The notes beneath the pieces were generated by a model. The model saw only the letters and a list, made by a program, of their open reading frames with translations. It made no database searches and was not told where the DNA came from. The position numbers and the translations under genes are program-made. Shown piece by piece: positions 1 through 7,823 of a DNA stretch of 63,539 nt (positions are counted from its first letter, which is position 1; each line of letters opens with the position of its first letter). Source of the DNA: Haloferax sulfurifontis ATCC BAA-897 (lineage in GTDB: Archaea > Halobacteriota > Halobacteria > Halobacteriales > Haloferacaceae); contig NZ_AOLM01000006.1 in the NCBI RefSeq assembly GCF_000337835.1, positions 1 through 63,539 of the forward strand, given 5' to 3'.

Positions 1-286
1 CCACCGTATACCCCCCGGCCGTGCCGCCTCGGCGCCGCGGCCGCTTCCGTTGCGTCTACCGACGGACGCCGGTCGGCGAGGCGCCGACCCGCGGTGACCG
101 GATGGGTATATGGCGGTGACCGCGCGCTCACCTCGAGGTTCAGCCCCCGCACTCGTCTGTGGGGGTGCCGTCGGTGCCGCGCCGCGCCGGACAGGGTCCG
201 GCGTGAAGGCGCGGCGCGGGCACCTCGGTGACGGCGTCATCGGTCGACGTCGGAGCCGTGGCTCGAGTAGGTTGGTTCGTGAGAAT

Positions 287-324
287 CCCGCGAGTAAGGT
301 CGCGGGCGTCGGCGCGTCAGCGCC
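287..324 (+). promoter_or_regulatory. Two tandem hairpins before the RPA-like gene
   Basis: Two perfect stem-loops sit back to back 23 nt upstream of the start codon at 347. The first has arms CCCGCGA/TCGCGGG with a 6-nt loop (287-306). The second has arms GGCGC/GCGCC with a 4-nt loop (311-324). They lie in a GC-rich leader (1-346) in which I see no convincing gene. They may shape the 5' UTR of the downstream mRNA; the function is inferred. Confidence 0.5.
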
Positions 325-346
325 TTCGAAACTTGGTGAAGTTCCA

Positions 347-1246
347 ATGTCTAGTAACAACTCCAGTCGAAAGGTAGTTTCGGTGGCTGAACAGGCGTTC
401 GAGCAAGCGGATGAGACGACAGTCGATGAAGACGGGTTTGAGGTCGTCGACGAGACGCCAACGTTCCAGGCGACGGTGCAACAGGAGATCCAAGCAAAGG
501 TGGATGCGAACCACCCTGACGGGATTGCAGACACGAGCGACGAGCGGATTGACGGCGTGACGTTGGCCCAAGAAGAGCGCATTCGAGCGCGGGAAGCCGA
601 ACTCGAACAAATTAGTGCGCGTGCAGAACTGGGCTCGCAAGAGGGTCGTGAGGCGCGGTCCCGGGCGATTGCGGCCGAGCGGAGCGCTGAGCGACGGTGG
701 CAGTTCCAGAAGCGCGCGGCAAGTCTGAACCCGATGGCGGACCCCGACCGGGCAGACCCCCAGACGGAGCTCACCCAGGACCAGTTGGGCGCGGTGAACT
801 CTCAGGCAACACGGTTGGCGGAGAAATTGGATGGGTGGTCGCGAGCGGCGATCAGTCGGCGGCTGAGCGAGGCAGTGTTGGGTGGCAAGGATATGATGTC
901 GGCAACTGTGAGCGTGTTCGAGGAACTTGAGGGCGCACCGGGGACGATGGTGCCAATCGGGAAGCTTGAGGGCGTGTCGCGACGCGAAGTGTGCATTGAA
1001 GGGACGCTAACGACGGTGTGGGAGTCTGAGTCGCCGGCGATTCAGCAAGCGGGGATACTCGAAGACGAAAGCGGGCAGGTGAAGCTGACGAGTTGGAAGG
1101 CTTCAGAGGTGCCGTGGATTCGTGAGGGCGAACGCGTGCGGATTCACGGGGCGGCGCGGAACTGGTACGATGGGCGCGTCTCGATTGCCCTGACGGGGTG
1201 GACGACCGTGCACTTCCCCGAGCGCGACGCTTGGTGGGACGTCTAA
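347..1246 (+). CDS. RPA-like single-stranded DNA-binding protein (OB fold)
   Basis: A 299-aa acidic protein. Residues about 1-190 are charged and predicted helical or disordered. Residues about 205-285 form one OB fold of the haloarchaeal RPA/SSB kind, with a pattern like 'GTLTTVWES...GILEDESGQVKLTSWK...EGERVRIHGA'. Such proteins bind ssDNA in replication and repair, and plasmid-borne copies are common in haloarchaea. I chose the ATG at 347. The frame stays open back to 110, but that stretch encodes an Arg/Ala/Gly-rich sequence unlike the rest and contains the leader hairpins. No partner RPA subunit lies beside it. The general role is fairly sure; the physiological substrate is not. Confidence 0.8.
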   Translation: MSSNNSSRKVVSVAEQAFEQADETTVDEDGFEVVDETPTFQATVQQEIQAKVDANHPDGIADTSDERIDGVTLAQEERIRAREAELEQISARAELGSQEGREARSRAIAAERSAERRWQFQKRAASLNPMADPDRADPQTELTQDQLGAVNSQATRLAEKLDGWSRAAISRRLSEAVLGGKDMMSATVSVFEELEGAPGTMVPIGKLEGVSRREVCIEGTLTTVWESESPAIQQAGILEDESGQVKLTSWKASEVPWIREGERVRIHGAARNWYDGRVSIALTGWTTVHFPERDAWWDV

Positions 1247-1264
1247 CGGCGCGAGGCAGCCCTC

Positions 1265-1301
1265 TTTTTTTGTTGGTGGCCGGGCCGACCCAGGCCCCAC
1301 C
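1265..1301 (+). terminator. T7 tract followed by GC-rich hairpin
   Basis: Seven T residues (1265-1271) lie 18 nt after the RPA-like stop codon. They are followed by a hairpin with outer arms GGTGG/CCACC and inner arms GGCC/GGCC. A T-tract is a typical archaeal terminator. The same order, T-tract then hairpin, recurs between the genes at 19.5-23.4 kb and at 61.4 kb. No gene is seen from here to 1481. Confidence 0.5.
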
Positions 1302-1481
1302 GCCCCACCCTCCGCTCCGTGCTCGCAGACGCTGTGCGCGCAGCCACGACCGTGTTCATTACTAATCGCCACTCTGACATCCAACCCAGAATGGTGTATC
1401 TATTCTCTCCGCGGTACAGCGCTTGTACGTGAAGATGGAACGCTACTGTAAAGAAGTACGTCAGCAGGGACCAAGTCGATG

Positions 1482-1739
1482 TTAGCGCCAGATCCGCGAA
1501 ACAGGGTTGGGGAAGCCGTCGGTTTGCTCAACTCCGTGAACTACACTCAGGAACGCGAACGTTAAGAAGAAATGCGGATATCCTGGCGGTGCTTCGTCAC
1601 CACCCCCAAGTGCGTATACTGTTATTGCAATGCAACCCATAGCGATGAGCCAGGATTTCCATTGGTGTGCAAATGAAAGTGCGATGGTAGTGTAGCTGAT
1701 CTCATTCGCACTAGTGTTTGTGGGGGTCGGTGAGTCCAT
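1482..1739 (-). CDS. Possible small membrane protein
   Basis: An 85-aa frame starting at the ATG at 1739. Residues about 30-47 are hydrophobic, followed by a Gly/Asp turn and a second hydrophobic stretch (about 57-70). An ATTATAC box sits about 40 nt upstream of the start. I recognise no family. The frame remains open upstream of the ATG, overlapping the HTH gene on the other strand, but that part looks non-coding. It could also be a remnant. It lies between the RPA-like gene and the HTH/DUF7521 pair. Confidence 0.4.
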   Translation of the reverse strand: MDSPTPTNTSANEISYTTIALSFAHQWKSWLIAMGCIAITVYALGGGDEAPPGYPHFFLTFAFLSVVHGVEQTDGFPNPVSRIWR

Positions 1740-1917
1740 GTCGTCTACACCACATCGACCGTGGGTTCTTTGGCGTATAATACCCATCGCAGCGTTACAA
1801 TCTGCGAAATTCAGGATGGTGCCTCTGGTTCGGATATCAACCGAGGGGATTTGAAATGAGGGTCTACGCCGTTCCGAAAAGAATTTTAGATTAGCATGCA
1901 ACAGTTTGCCGAGACCT

Positions 1918-2340
1918 ATGGTCAACAAAGAGTGGAACCCACAATCTATCTTTGATTTATTTGGGGACCAACTGGCCCGACACATTCTCGTGTTAACGAG
2001 TGAGCGTGCCTTCTCAGCTGACGAACTGTCGAACATTTTGGAGGTGTCCCCACCAACAGTATACCGACGAGTGAATGAATTAGCTGAGTATGATTTACTC
2101 ACCGAGCAACAGGAGATCGATGAAGATGGACACCATTTCAAGACGTTCGAAACGACACTAAAGCGGGTCGTGTTTGAGATCGACGACGGTGGATATAATA
2201 TCGATATTCAGATGCGACAGAGCCTTGTTGACCAGTTTGAGTCGTTTTGGTCGGAGTTCGAACAATCACAGCCATCCGGGACGATTGACCTCGAAGGAAA
2301 CGCAACTGACCGGTCATTTGACGAGACAAACCATGGTTGA
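1918..2340 (+). CDS. Winged-helix transcriptional regulator of an HTH/DUF7521 pair
   Basis: A 140-aa acidic protein with an ArsR-like winged helix over residues about 10-75. The recognition-helix region reads 'SPPTVYRRVNELAEYDLL' and the wing contains 'DEDGHHFKTFE'. The C-terminal half is predicted alpha/beta and may dimerise. The start at 1918 was chosen over one 12 nt upstream because homologues begin close to the HTH. Its stop overlaps the start of the next gene, so the two are translationally coupled. A clear paralogue lies at 27427-27774 with the same kind of partner. Role: probably a DNA-binding regulator whose activity is tied to its membrane partner; that link is inferred from gene order. 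Confidence 0.8.
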   Translation: MVNKEWNPQSIFDLFGDQLARHILVLTSERAFSADELSNILEVSPPTVYRRVNELAEYDLLTEQQEIDEDGHHFKTFETTLKRVVFEIDDGGYNIDIQMRQSLVDQFESFWSEFEQSQPSGTIDLEGNATDRSFDETNHG

Positions 2341-2707
2341 ACCAGCTGAGTTTTGGACGTTCGCTATCGCAAATCTAGTGACTTTCGTCCTTGGTTCACT
2401 ACTAACTTTGTTGAGCTACTATGCCTACCGCCAAAACCGTCATAGGCCGTCATTTCGAAATGCGACGCTCGGGTTTGGGCTTTTGACACTCGGTATGCTC
2501 GTTGAGCCGGTTTATCAACTCTGGCTGAAAGGTGATTATAATCTAACTGGCCGAGAGTTGTTAGCACTGCAAACGATTGAAGGAGTCTTCCTCGGCCTTG
2601 GGTTTTTAATGTTGTTTTATTCCATATATCGACACAATATCGGGCAAGGCGATACTCGACGGACTCGGGAAGAGTTCGAGTGGTCTAACGACCGAAGTCG
2701 GTGGTGA
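2333..2707 (+). CDS. Small membrane protein, DUF7521-type partner of HTH regulator
   Basis: A 124-aa protein with three predicted membrane helices (about 8-28, 42-62, 80-100) and a charged C-terminal tail. The ATG at 2333 lies inside the last codons of the HTH gene, an 8-bp overlap. This order, a small winged-helix gene followed by a roughly 110-125-aa 3-TM protein, recurs at 27.4-28.1 kb. I place it in the haloarchaeal DUF7521-like group from its layout and from motifs such as 'LFYSIYRH'. No biochemical function is known to me. It may act as a membrane sensor or anchor for the regulator. Confidence 0.7.
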   Translation: MVEPAEFWTFAIANLVTFVLGSLLTLLSYYAYRQNRHRPSFRNATLGFGLLTLGMLVEPVYQLWLKGDYNLTGRELLALQTIEGVFLGLGFLMLFYSIYRHNIGQGDTRRTREEFEWSNDRSRW

Positions 2708-2773
2708 CCTTCCGTTTTCCACTCTCAATAGACCGACAATGTTCGGGAGCGCTCTCTCTGAGTAGGTCTAAGA

Positions 2774-2962
2774 TCACTTTGAGACGACTGTTTGTGCCTG
2801 CGGGGCATTCCGCTTTACACTTTGAATGCCACGTTTTGCACCTTGCTTTGACGCGTACCCCTCCCCTGAGTCGGCGATTATATTGCCATTTGGGACAGTG
2901 AGACGCCAGCGCCATTCTCCGGCCGTATCTTGATACAGTTCAAACCGTGAAGTGCGTGCCAT
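2774..2962 (-). CDS. YegP/HVO_2922-like DUF1508 protein
   Basis: A 62-aa protein with one DUF1508 repeat, recognised by 'FELYQDTAGEWRWRL', 'NGNIIADSGEGY' and a following helix with 'AKRGIQSVK'. The family forms small domain-swapped alpha/beta dimers. Its function is unsettled, though proteins of the group are often stress-associated. Full length for single-repeat haloarchaeal members. It is transcribed towards the DUF7521-type gene and away from the DUF502 gene. The start codon at 2962 lies at the beginning of the domain with no room for an extension. Confidence 0.85.
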   Translation of the reverse strand: MARTSRFELYQDTAGEWRWRLTVPNGNIIADSGEGYASKQGAKRGIQSVKRNAPQAQTVVSK

Positions 2963-3099
2963 GTCTATGTCTCTCTTGGCTCGCAGTTAGCTTGTGTGCA
3001 CCAGTTACGGAAGTTGAAATTCAGTAGAAGAGCTATATGACTGAACAGCTACCGAATCAACTACAGAGCCGATTGAATGATTGATACAATAGTCCTCGA

Positions 3100-3657
3100 A
3101 TGAGCGTTCTGAGCGAAAGCTTTGTTAAAGGTTCTGCGATAATCGTGCCTCTTCTAATTCTCATTGGTCTTCTTTGGTGGGTCTATTCCGTATTGAACGT
3201 GTTATTCGCAATTGAATCGATCGAGTCGCCCGCTTTACGGGGTCTCGTCACAGCAGTATTGCCACCCCTTGTCATCCTTTCCATCGGGTCGATTATGCGA
3301 ACACAGATTGGGAGGGTAGTAGATCAAACCATTCATAATTGGATTAATCGCCTTCCTGTTGTCCGTGTCATCTATAACGCGGTGAAAACAACACTTGACG
3401 TACTACTAAACCACTCAAATCGATCTCCACGAGTCGTGAGAATTACTGCGTGGAACGGTTCTCGGATGCTGGCGTTTGATACTGGGAATCGAACTGCTGA
3501 TGGCCGTGTCGTCGTGTTCATCCCTGGGTCGCCAGAGGTCACTTCCGGATTCGTTGCAGAAATCCCCCCAGAGTCCCTGATTGAGTGCGATCAGACAGTA
3601 CTAACTGCATTAGTTCGCCTCCTCAGCGGTGGCTTTGCTGAACCTGACTCTGTGTAA
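3100..3657 (+). CDS. DUF502 family membrane protein
   Basis: A 185-aa protein with two N-terminal membrane helices (about 10-32 and 45-65) followed by a beta-rich soluble domain. The family pattern is visible: 'LPVVRVIYNAVKTTLDVL' after the second helix, then 'VVVFIPGSPEVTSGFVAEI'. DUF502 proteins occur across bacteria, plants and haloarchaea and are thought to be envelope proteins; no reaction is established. It stands alone with its own upstream region, so its link to the exchanger gene downstream is only proximity. Length is in the usual range of about 180-220 aa. Confidence 0.8.
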   Translation: MSVLSESFVKGSAIIVPLLILIGLLWWVYSVLNVLFAIESIESPALRGLVTAVLPPLVILSIGSIMRTQIGRVVDQTIHNWINRLPVVRVIYNAVKTTLDVLLNHSNRSPRVVRITAWNGSRMLAFDTGNRTADGRVVVFIPGSPEVTSGFVAEIPPESLIECDQTVLTALVRLLSGGFAEPDSV

Positions 3658-3918
3658 GCCACGCTTCTCCCCGTAGAACTACTCGATAATCCGATATCGC
3701 TTCATAAATCATGTATTCAGCGTTGTAGAGCTGATTTTACCACTTCACCGCAATCACCCCGAAAACGAACGTACAGGCCCCAAAACCGCTGAGATCTACG
3801 GGTGATGTGTTATCTTGTGGTTTTTGTTCGGGTATTGCATGGGTACAGACATGACTTCTATCACCAGTAGAGACGATTGTGCACGTAATCAAGATCTGCT
3901 CACCAGTCGAACGAAACC

Positions 3919-5298
3919 ATGATCGGACGTCTTCGCCACCCGCTCGTCGCTGTTGCCGCGGCACTCTTATTGACACTCCCATTCATCGCGTTGTTCGTCA
4001 CTCACGGCTATCACCTCGACCCAGCGTCAACCCCAACAAACCCACATACGAACATTTCTCCTCCTGTCGCCGTCCTTGCTGGTGGTCTCGCAATCCTCGG
4101 TGCGGCGTTCCTGCTTGCGTGGGGTGCCGAAACCGCCGAAAAAGACGTTCCCACTGCGTTCGCTATCGCAGTTCTCGCAGTTCTCGCCGTCGCACCCGAG
4201 TACGCTGTCGACGCACTGTACGCATGGAACGCTGGTGCATTTGAGGGGACCGCACGCGGAATGGAGGCAGCCAATCTCGCCATCGCGAATATGACGGGGG
4301 CGAACCGAATCCTCATCGGCCTCGGATGGTCTGGCATCGCCCTGTTCACGATCTACCGGGCGAAACGCACCGGCGACTCAGCAGTCATCCAACGCACTGG
4401 CTTCCTCACGGACGCCGTAGCGATCGATCGTGACATCTCTCTCGAAATCACATTTCTGCTCGCAGCCACAGCGTACGCCTTTTTCATTCCGCTGGGCAAC
4501 GGGATCGGAATCGTCGACACGATCGTCTTGGTTGGACTCTTCGCTCTCTACATCCTCATCATCATTCGCGGTGATATCGAGGAGACGGACGCACATATTG
4601 GGGTTCCTGCGTATTTCCAGGCCTACTCAAAGGGGCCCCGAGTCGCAGTGGTCCTATTTTTGTTCGCGTTTTCCGGGGTGGTCATCTTCGAGGCTGTCCA
4701 CCCATTCGCGTTGGGTCTCGAAGAACTCGGCACTGCCCTCGGCGTTCCACCGTTCTTCATGATTCAGTGGCTTGCACCGCTGGCGAGTGAGAGCCCCGAA
4801 CTCATCGTCGTTGCCTATCTCGTAAACAAGGCACGCTCGACCGCCGGGTTTAACGCACTCATCTCGTCGAAACTCAATCAGTGGACACTGCTTATCGGAA
4901 CCCTTGCGATCGTGTATTCTATCGCCGCCGGTCAGATTGGGACGCTTTCGTTCGATCAAAAGCAAGCTGCCGAGATCTGGATTACTGCTGCTCAGAGCCT
5001 CTTTGCGCTCGCTATTCTGCTGAATTTCGAGATCAGCATTCGTGAGGCAGTGACACTGCTTGTCCTGTTTGTCTCACAGGTCGTTGCTGAGTTCTATGTC
5101 ATCCAAACGTATGCCGAGCCTGCCGCTGCAGACATTGGTCTTCTTATTTTGTACGGCTACACTGGTGTCTATACCTTCTTTGGGATCGGGTTGTTTCTCA
5201 TGCGTACGGGTAGTGTTCGTGAACTCATTGCGCACACTGTCTCTGATATTCGCACAGCTATCGGCCGTGATACTACGCAACCAGACAGGGTTGATTGA
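3919..5298 (+). CDS. Sodium/calcium exchanger (CaCA) family protein
   Basis: A 459-aa polytopic membrane protein with about 11-12 helices. Two inverted alpha-repeats are visible. The first has 'VAPEYAVDALYAWNAG' and 'NMTGANRILIGLGW'. The second has 'ASESPELIVVAYLVNKA' and 'LISSKLNQWTLLIG'. The paired acidic residues after proline (PE) are the cation-binding positions of this superfamily. It should exchange Na+ or H+ for Ca2+ or a related cation across the cytoplasmic membrane; the exact ion cannot be read from sequence. A loop between the halves carries acidic residues. It precedes the K+/Na+ transport island, which suits an ion-homeostasis role. Confidence 0.85.
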   Translation: MIGRLRHPLVAVAAALLLTLPFIALFVTHGYHLDPASTPTNPHTNISPPVAVLAGGLAILGAAFLLAWGAETAEKDVPTAFAIAVLAVLAVAPEYAVDALYAWNAGAFEGTARGMEAANLAIANMTGANRILIGLGWSGIALFTIYRAKRTGDSAVIQRTGFLTDAVAIDRDISLEITFLLAATAYAFFIPLGNGIGIVDTIVLVGLFALYILIIIRGDIEETDAHIGVPAYFQAYSKGPRVAVVLFLFAFSGVVIFEAVHPFALGLEELGTALGVPPFFMIQWLAPLASESPELIVVAYLVNKARSTAGFNALISSKLNQWTLLIGTLAIVYSIAAGQIGTLSFDQKQAAEIWITAAQSLFALAILLNFEISIREAVTLLVLFVSQVVAEFYVIQTYAEPAAADIGLLILYGYTGVYTFFGIGLFLMRTGSVRELIAHTVSDIRTAIGRDTTQPDRVD

Positions 5299-5362
5299 AC
5301 AGTAAATGTTGATGATTCGAGTACTATCTCAAGAACATGGTACACGTGAACTCGGGTGTGTC

Positions 5363-5422
5363 TTGACATCCTCCCCGCCGTTCACGGAGGGGATTCCCAC
5401 GGCACCGCACCGTGGGTTGTAG
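5363..5422 (-). mobile_element. Orphan IS200/IS605-type TnpB right end (omegaRNA-like scaffold)
   Basis: Read on the minus strand, this segment has a perfect hairpin CCCACGG/CCGTGGG with a 7-nt loop (5396-5416). It is followed by GGAATCC and a second hairpin that ends GGGGAGGATGTCAAG (5363-5395). That order matches the 3' end seen downstream of haloarchaeal tnpB genes, which doubles as the omegaRNA scaffold. No tnpB frame lies to its right, where the element body should be. It is therefore a remnant or a non-autonomous derivative. The match is from memory of such ends, not from a search. Confidence 0.55.
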
Positions 5423-5526
5423 AGTAAAATTGAGTATAGGACGCGAACCGGTCATTAGTTCAGCACTCAATGTGGGAGAATAAATCGCTACGTACAGGGA
5501 ACTCACTTATCGCTCAGTACAGAAGG

Positions 5527-5800
5527 TTAGTCATTCAGTACCGCCGTCCTTTCCGCCCTCTGCATCATTGATGATTGGTAGCATCCTCCAGCGACAGATA
5601 ACAAAACTCCGCCGAGAGCAGTGAGATACCAGCCGAGCTCCGGAACGAATATGGAGTTAAATCCAGCGAGCGACGAGTCGGATAGATAAGACGCACAGTA
5701 TCTCAGCGTCCGGGAGAAGGTCCGGGTTGATTTTCAACCACGGGAGGTACGCTCCGACTGAAATTGTTGTCACACCTCCCGTCAACGAGAATCTTGTCAT
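5527..5800 (-). pseudogene. Frameshifted small membrane protein gene
   Basis: From an ATG at 5800 the frame encodes 'GVTTISVGAYLPWLKINPDL', which looks like a membrane segment and loop of a haloarchaeal protein. The frame then degenerates. In the next frame, from about 5700, it continues 'YLSDSSLAGFNSIF' and then a hydrophobic helix 'LGWYLTALGGVLLSVAGG' up to a stop at 5527. One small indel near 5695 would join the parts into about 91 aa. It lies between two TnpB-end-like sequences. The product is unrecognised; the pseudogene call is an inference. Confidence 0.4.
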
Positions 5801-5925
5801 GGAGCGATTGAGCGGCCATAGTTCTTCAAAAACGGAGATGGCTAAACGCTTGTGTATGCTCAACCCCAGCTTTAATCGTGAGTATTCGCCTACTGCCTTG
5901 AGTAGTTAGAACGGAAGTCCACACT

Positions 5926-5960
5926 GGAATGTCGCGCTCTTCAGGGCGTGGTAGCTGACT
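5926..5960 (+). mobile_element. Weak second TnpB-end-like sequence
   Basis: The plus strand reads GGAAT, then a GCGCTCTTCAGGGCG-type hairpin, then TGGTAGCTGAC. This resembles a degraded version of the GGAATCC/hairpin/GGATGTCAC terminus of haloarchaeal tnpB elements, in the opposite orientation to the copy at 5363-5422. The similarity is partial, so this could be chance. Confidence 0.3.
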
Positions 5961-6004
5961 CGAGTTGTACTTTGACTGATGCTGGAAGCACAATGTGCGG
6001 TGTG

Positions 6005-6151
6005 TCAGAATTCGTAGCAGGCGATTTCGACCGAACCACAGTTCGGACACTTCTCTTGCTCTGGGAAGACACACGTCCCACAGTCTCGACACTCGTACAG
6101 GGTACTCTCATCGCTTCTTCTTGTTCGCCGAAGCAGCTCAAGTAATCCCAT
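6005..6151 (-). CDS. 48-aa zinc-ribbon microprotein
   Basis: A small intact gene: ATG at 6151, stop at 6005. The product is 48 aa, with a basic, leucine-rich N-terminus ('MGLLELLRRTRRSDE') followed by a zinc ribbon made of CRDCG and CPNCG pairs and ending 'ACYEF'. Small CPxCG zinc-finger proteins of this size are common in haloarchaea, and some affect biofilm formation, motility or stress responses. It is transcribed leftward, as is the Lrp-RCK gene, but about 120 nt separate them. DNA, RNA or protein binding cannot be decided from the sequence. Confidence 0.75.
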   Translation of the reverse strand: MGLLELLRRTRRSDESTLYECRDCGTCVFPEQEKCPNCGSVEIACYEF

Positions 6152-6268
6152 CCGTGCTAGTGCTGGCACCCCAAAACACATTAACGTTTCTTAGAACACT
6201 ACCCACTATATAAACGGCTCAATCGCTTGGTGTAGTTGCTTGTGGATTTGTTCCGCATTTTCGCAATG

Positions 6269-7012
6269 TCACTGGCCAGTGAACGCGGTCAATGTCTCTT
6301 CAGTAACCCCGGATCGGGAATGAATCGTCACGAAATCGCTCTCCTTGATCAGGGTTTGGCCAGTTGGCGTAATGGTTCCTTCATCACGATTGATTCGGAC
6401 GACCAGCACATCCGAGGGAATGAGTCCTACTTCGTTCGCTTCTTGAAGCGTTTTCCCAGCGATCGGTGCATCTTCTCTAACAAGAATTTCCACGACATCT
6501 GCATCCCCAGCCAGTCCCGCAACACCTGTGACGGGGGACGCTAGTTTTTCATCTCGAGGACCGAATGGGGCATATGGGCGGAAATATTCTCGGTGGACCA
6601 GGTCTTCGTCATCAATTTCAATACCGAGGGACGTAATCCCCTGTGCGATTCGGGTGAGATCATCGGTGTCTGTCCCAACGACTGTAATCCGGAGATCACC
6701 TTTGCCGGACATGATCTCTCGAACATTAATTACGCCCGGCAAGTCGAGGACTCGCTGGGCCATCTCTTCGCGATCCCGGGAACCCGTACTGCAGACGTAA
6801 TGGTTTGTGAGTCGTCCGCTGACTTTTTGGTAATCAATATCAGCATGATAGCCTCTGATTACACCTGCCTCTTCGAGTCGGCGGATCCGGTTCCGCACGG
6901 TCGGTGCCGAGACGTCAACTTTCTCTGCGATATCGGGTGCGGACGTGTGACGGGCTTCCTGTGACAAATAATAGAGGATCCGTTCGTCAATCGTATCGAT
7001 TTGAAGGGTCAT
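6269..7012 (-). CDS. Lrp/AsnC-type regulator fused to RCK_C (TrkA-C) domain
   Basis: A 247-aa one-component regulator. Residues 1-60 are an AsnC-type HTH ('DERILYYLSQEARHTSAPDI', 'VSAPTVRNRIRRLEEAGVI'). Residues about 65-145 are an Lrp ligand/oligomerisation domain. Residues about 165-247 are an RCK_C domain ('VVEILVREDAPIAGKTLQEA...GQTLIKESDFVTIHS'). RCK_C domains bind small ligands and normally gate K+ channels and transporters. The gene is divergent from the zinc-ribbon/UspA/APC/TrkA/TrkH series, which it probably controls. A TATA-like TTTATAC lies just upstream of its start, so the transcript may be almost leaderless. The ligand is unknown. Confidence 0.88.
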   Translation of the reverse strand: MTLQIDTIDERILYYLSQEARHTSAPDIAEKVDVSAPTVRNRIRRLEEAGVIRGYHADIDYQKVSGRLTNHYVCSTGSRDREEMAQRVLDLPGVINVREIMSGKGDLRITVVGTDTDDLTRIAQGITSLGIEIDDEDLVHREYFRPYAPFGPRDEKLASPVTGVAGLAGDADVVEILVREDAPIAGKTLQEANEVGLIPSDVLVVRINRDEGTITPTGQTLIKESDFVTIHSRSGVTEETLTAFTGQ

Positions 7013-7259
7013 ATTTATACTTCGAGATAGGCTCCGATATAACTTTTAAATTACTCTTGGTATTCGTTTGGATTCGATAGGTAATCCAGTAATCAAACGA
7101 GAACTGAATAACTGAAATCACCCTTAGCAGGGAGAAGAGGCCACAGACCAAGTGATGAACGATAAGAAGGATATTCGAGATTATTTTTGGGAATCGTTTA
7201 GAAATTCGGTGAATATTTATCTCTGCGGAATGTGGGGGACAAATATGACCTCGTTGTGT

Positions 7260-7294
7260 ACTCGCGTTTCTTCGATGAGACACGAAACGCGAGT
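7260..7294 (+). promoter_or_regulatory. 11-bp perfect inverted repeat
   Basis: ACTCGCGTTTC and GAAACGCGAGT flank a 13-nt loop, about 70 nt before the zinc-ribbon gene that heads the transport series. It could be an operator for the divergent Lrp-RCK regulator or a 5' UTR hairpin. The remaining part of the 353-bp gap between 7013 and 7365 shows AT-rich promoter-like sequence but no convincing gene. Confidence 0.45.
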
Positions 7295-7365
7295 GGGGAA
7301 CTTAGGAATAGATTCACTCTGTAAACCAGATGAGTCCCATGTCGCTGTAAGTGGGTGTTGAGAGT

Positions 7366-7821
7366 ATGGGTGACGCAGATAATCGCGGAGTACCCCCTAA
7401 TAACCTCTCTGAAGCACTTGTTCAGCAACTCAATTCGCTGGGGCTCCCTGAATTAAAATCCGTACTTTCGTACGTGGAGCACCGTATCGAAGCGCTTCGA
7501 ACCCCGATCGAAGAGGAAATTGAGACGACAGCTGCTGGAGAGGTCCTCAAAATAGAGAACCACGGTGCATACGCGCTCGTGCGAAAACACCCTCCCAAAT
7601 CGGACGGTTCCGGTGTGAGTACGGATCGTGTATCACTCTATCACGTCCGCCGAGAGCATCGGATGGACGGGACACAATCCTTGCATTGGGCATATCTTGG
7701 AGACGTTCATAATGCCGAGCAGCTTCGGTGTGGATCCTGTGGAGGGATCCTCGACAAGGAAGCAGCTGTCTGCCCTCATTGTGGTACTGAGAATCCGAAC
7801 AATGTCGAGACGGAAGAATAA
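7366..7821 (+). CDS. Zinc-ribbon protein heading the K+/amino-acid transport cluster
   Basis: A 151-aa protein. Residues about 10-50 are helical ('LSEALVQQLNSLGLPELKSV'). The middle, about 60-115, is beta-rich and includes 'SLYHVRREHRMDGTQSLHWA'. The C-terminus is a zinc ribbon with CGSCG and CPHCG pairs. The ATG at 7366 was preferred to a GTG 15 nt upstream. The stop precedes the UspA gene by 2 nt, so the two are co-transcribed. Related proteins occur beside transport genes in haloarchaea. The function is unknown; a regulatory or adaptor role in the cluster is inferred from position. Confidence 0.75.
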   Translation: MGDADNRGVPPNNLSEALVQQLNSLGLPELKSVLSYVEHRIEALRTPIEEEIETTAAGEVLKIENHGAYALVRKHPPKSDGSGVSTDRVSLYHVRREHRMDGTQSLHWAYLGDVHNAEQLRCGSCGGILDKEAAVCPHCGTENPNNVETEE

Positions 7822-7823
7822 TC

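Noticed and set aside
110-346. In-frame N-terminal extension of the RPA-like protein
   Set aside because: Arg/Ala/Gly-rich sequence unlike the acidic remainder; it contains two leader hairpins. ATG at 347 is a better start.
1740-2141. N-terminal part of the long minus-strand frame over the HTH gene
   Set aside because: Cys/Ser-rich antisense of a clearly coding gene. Only the part after the ATG at 1739 was kept as a weak candidate.
5826-6092. 88-codon minus-strand frame over the zinc microprotein gene
   Set aside because: Overlaps the better-supported zinc-ribbon gene in another frame and has no domain pattern.
7152-7361. 69-codon frame in the promoter region of the transport series
   Set aside because: Crosses the 11-bp inverted repeat and a promoter-like AT-rich stretch; no protein pattern.
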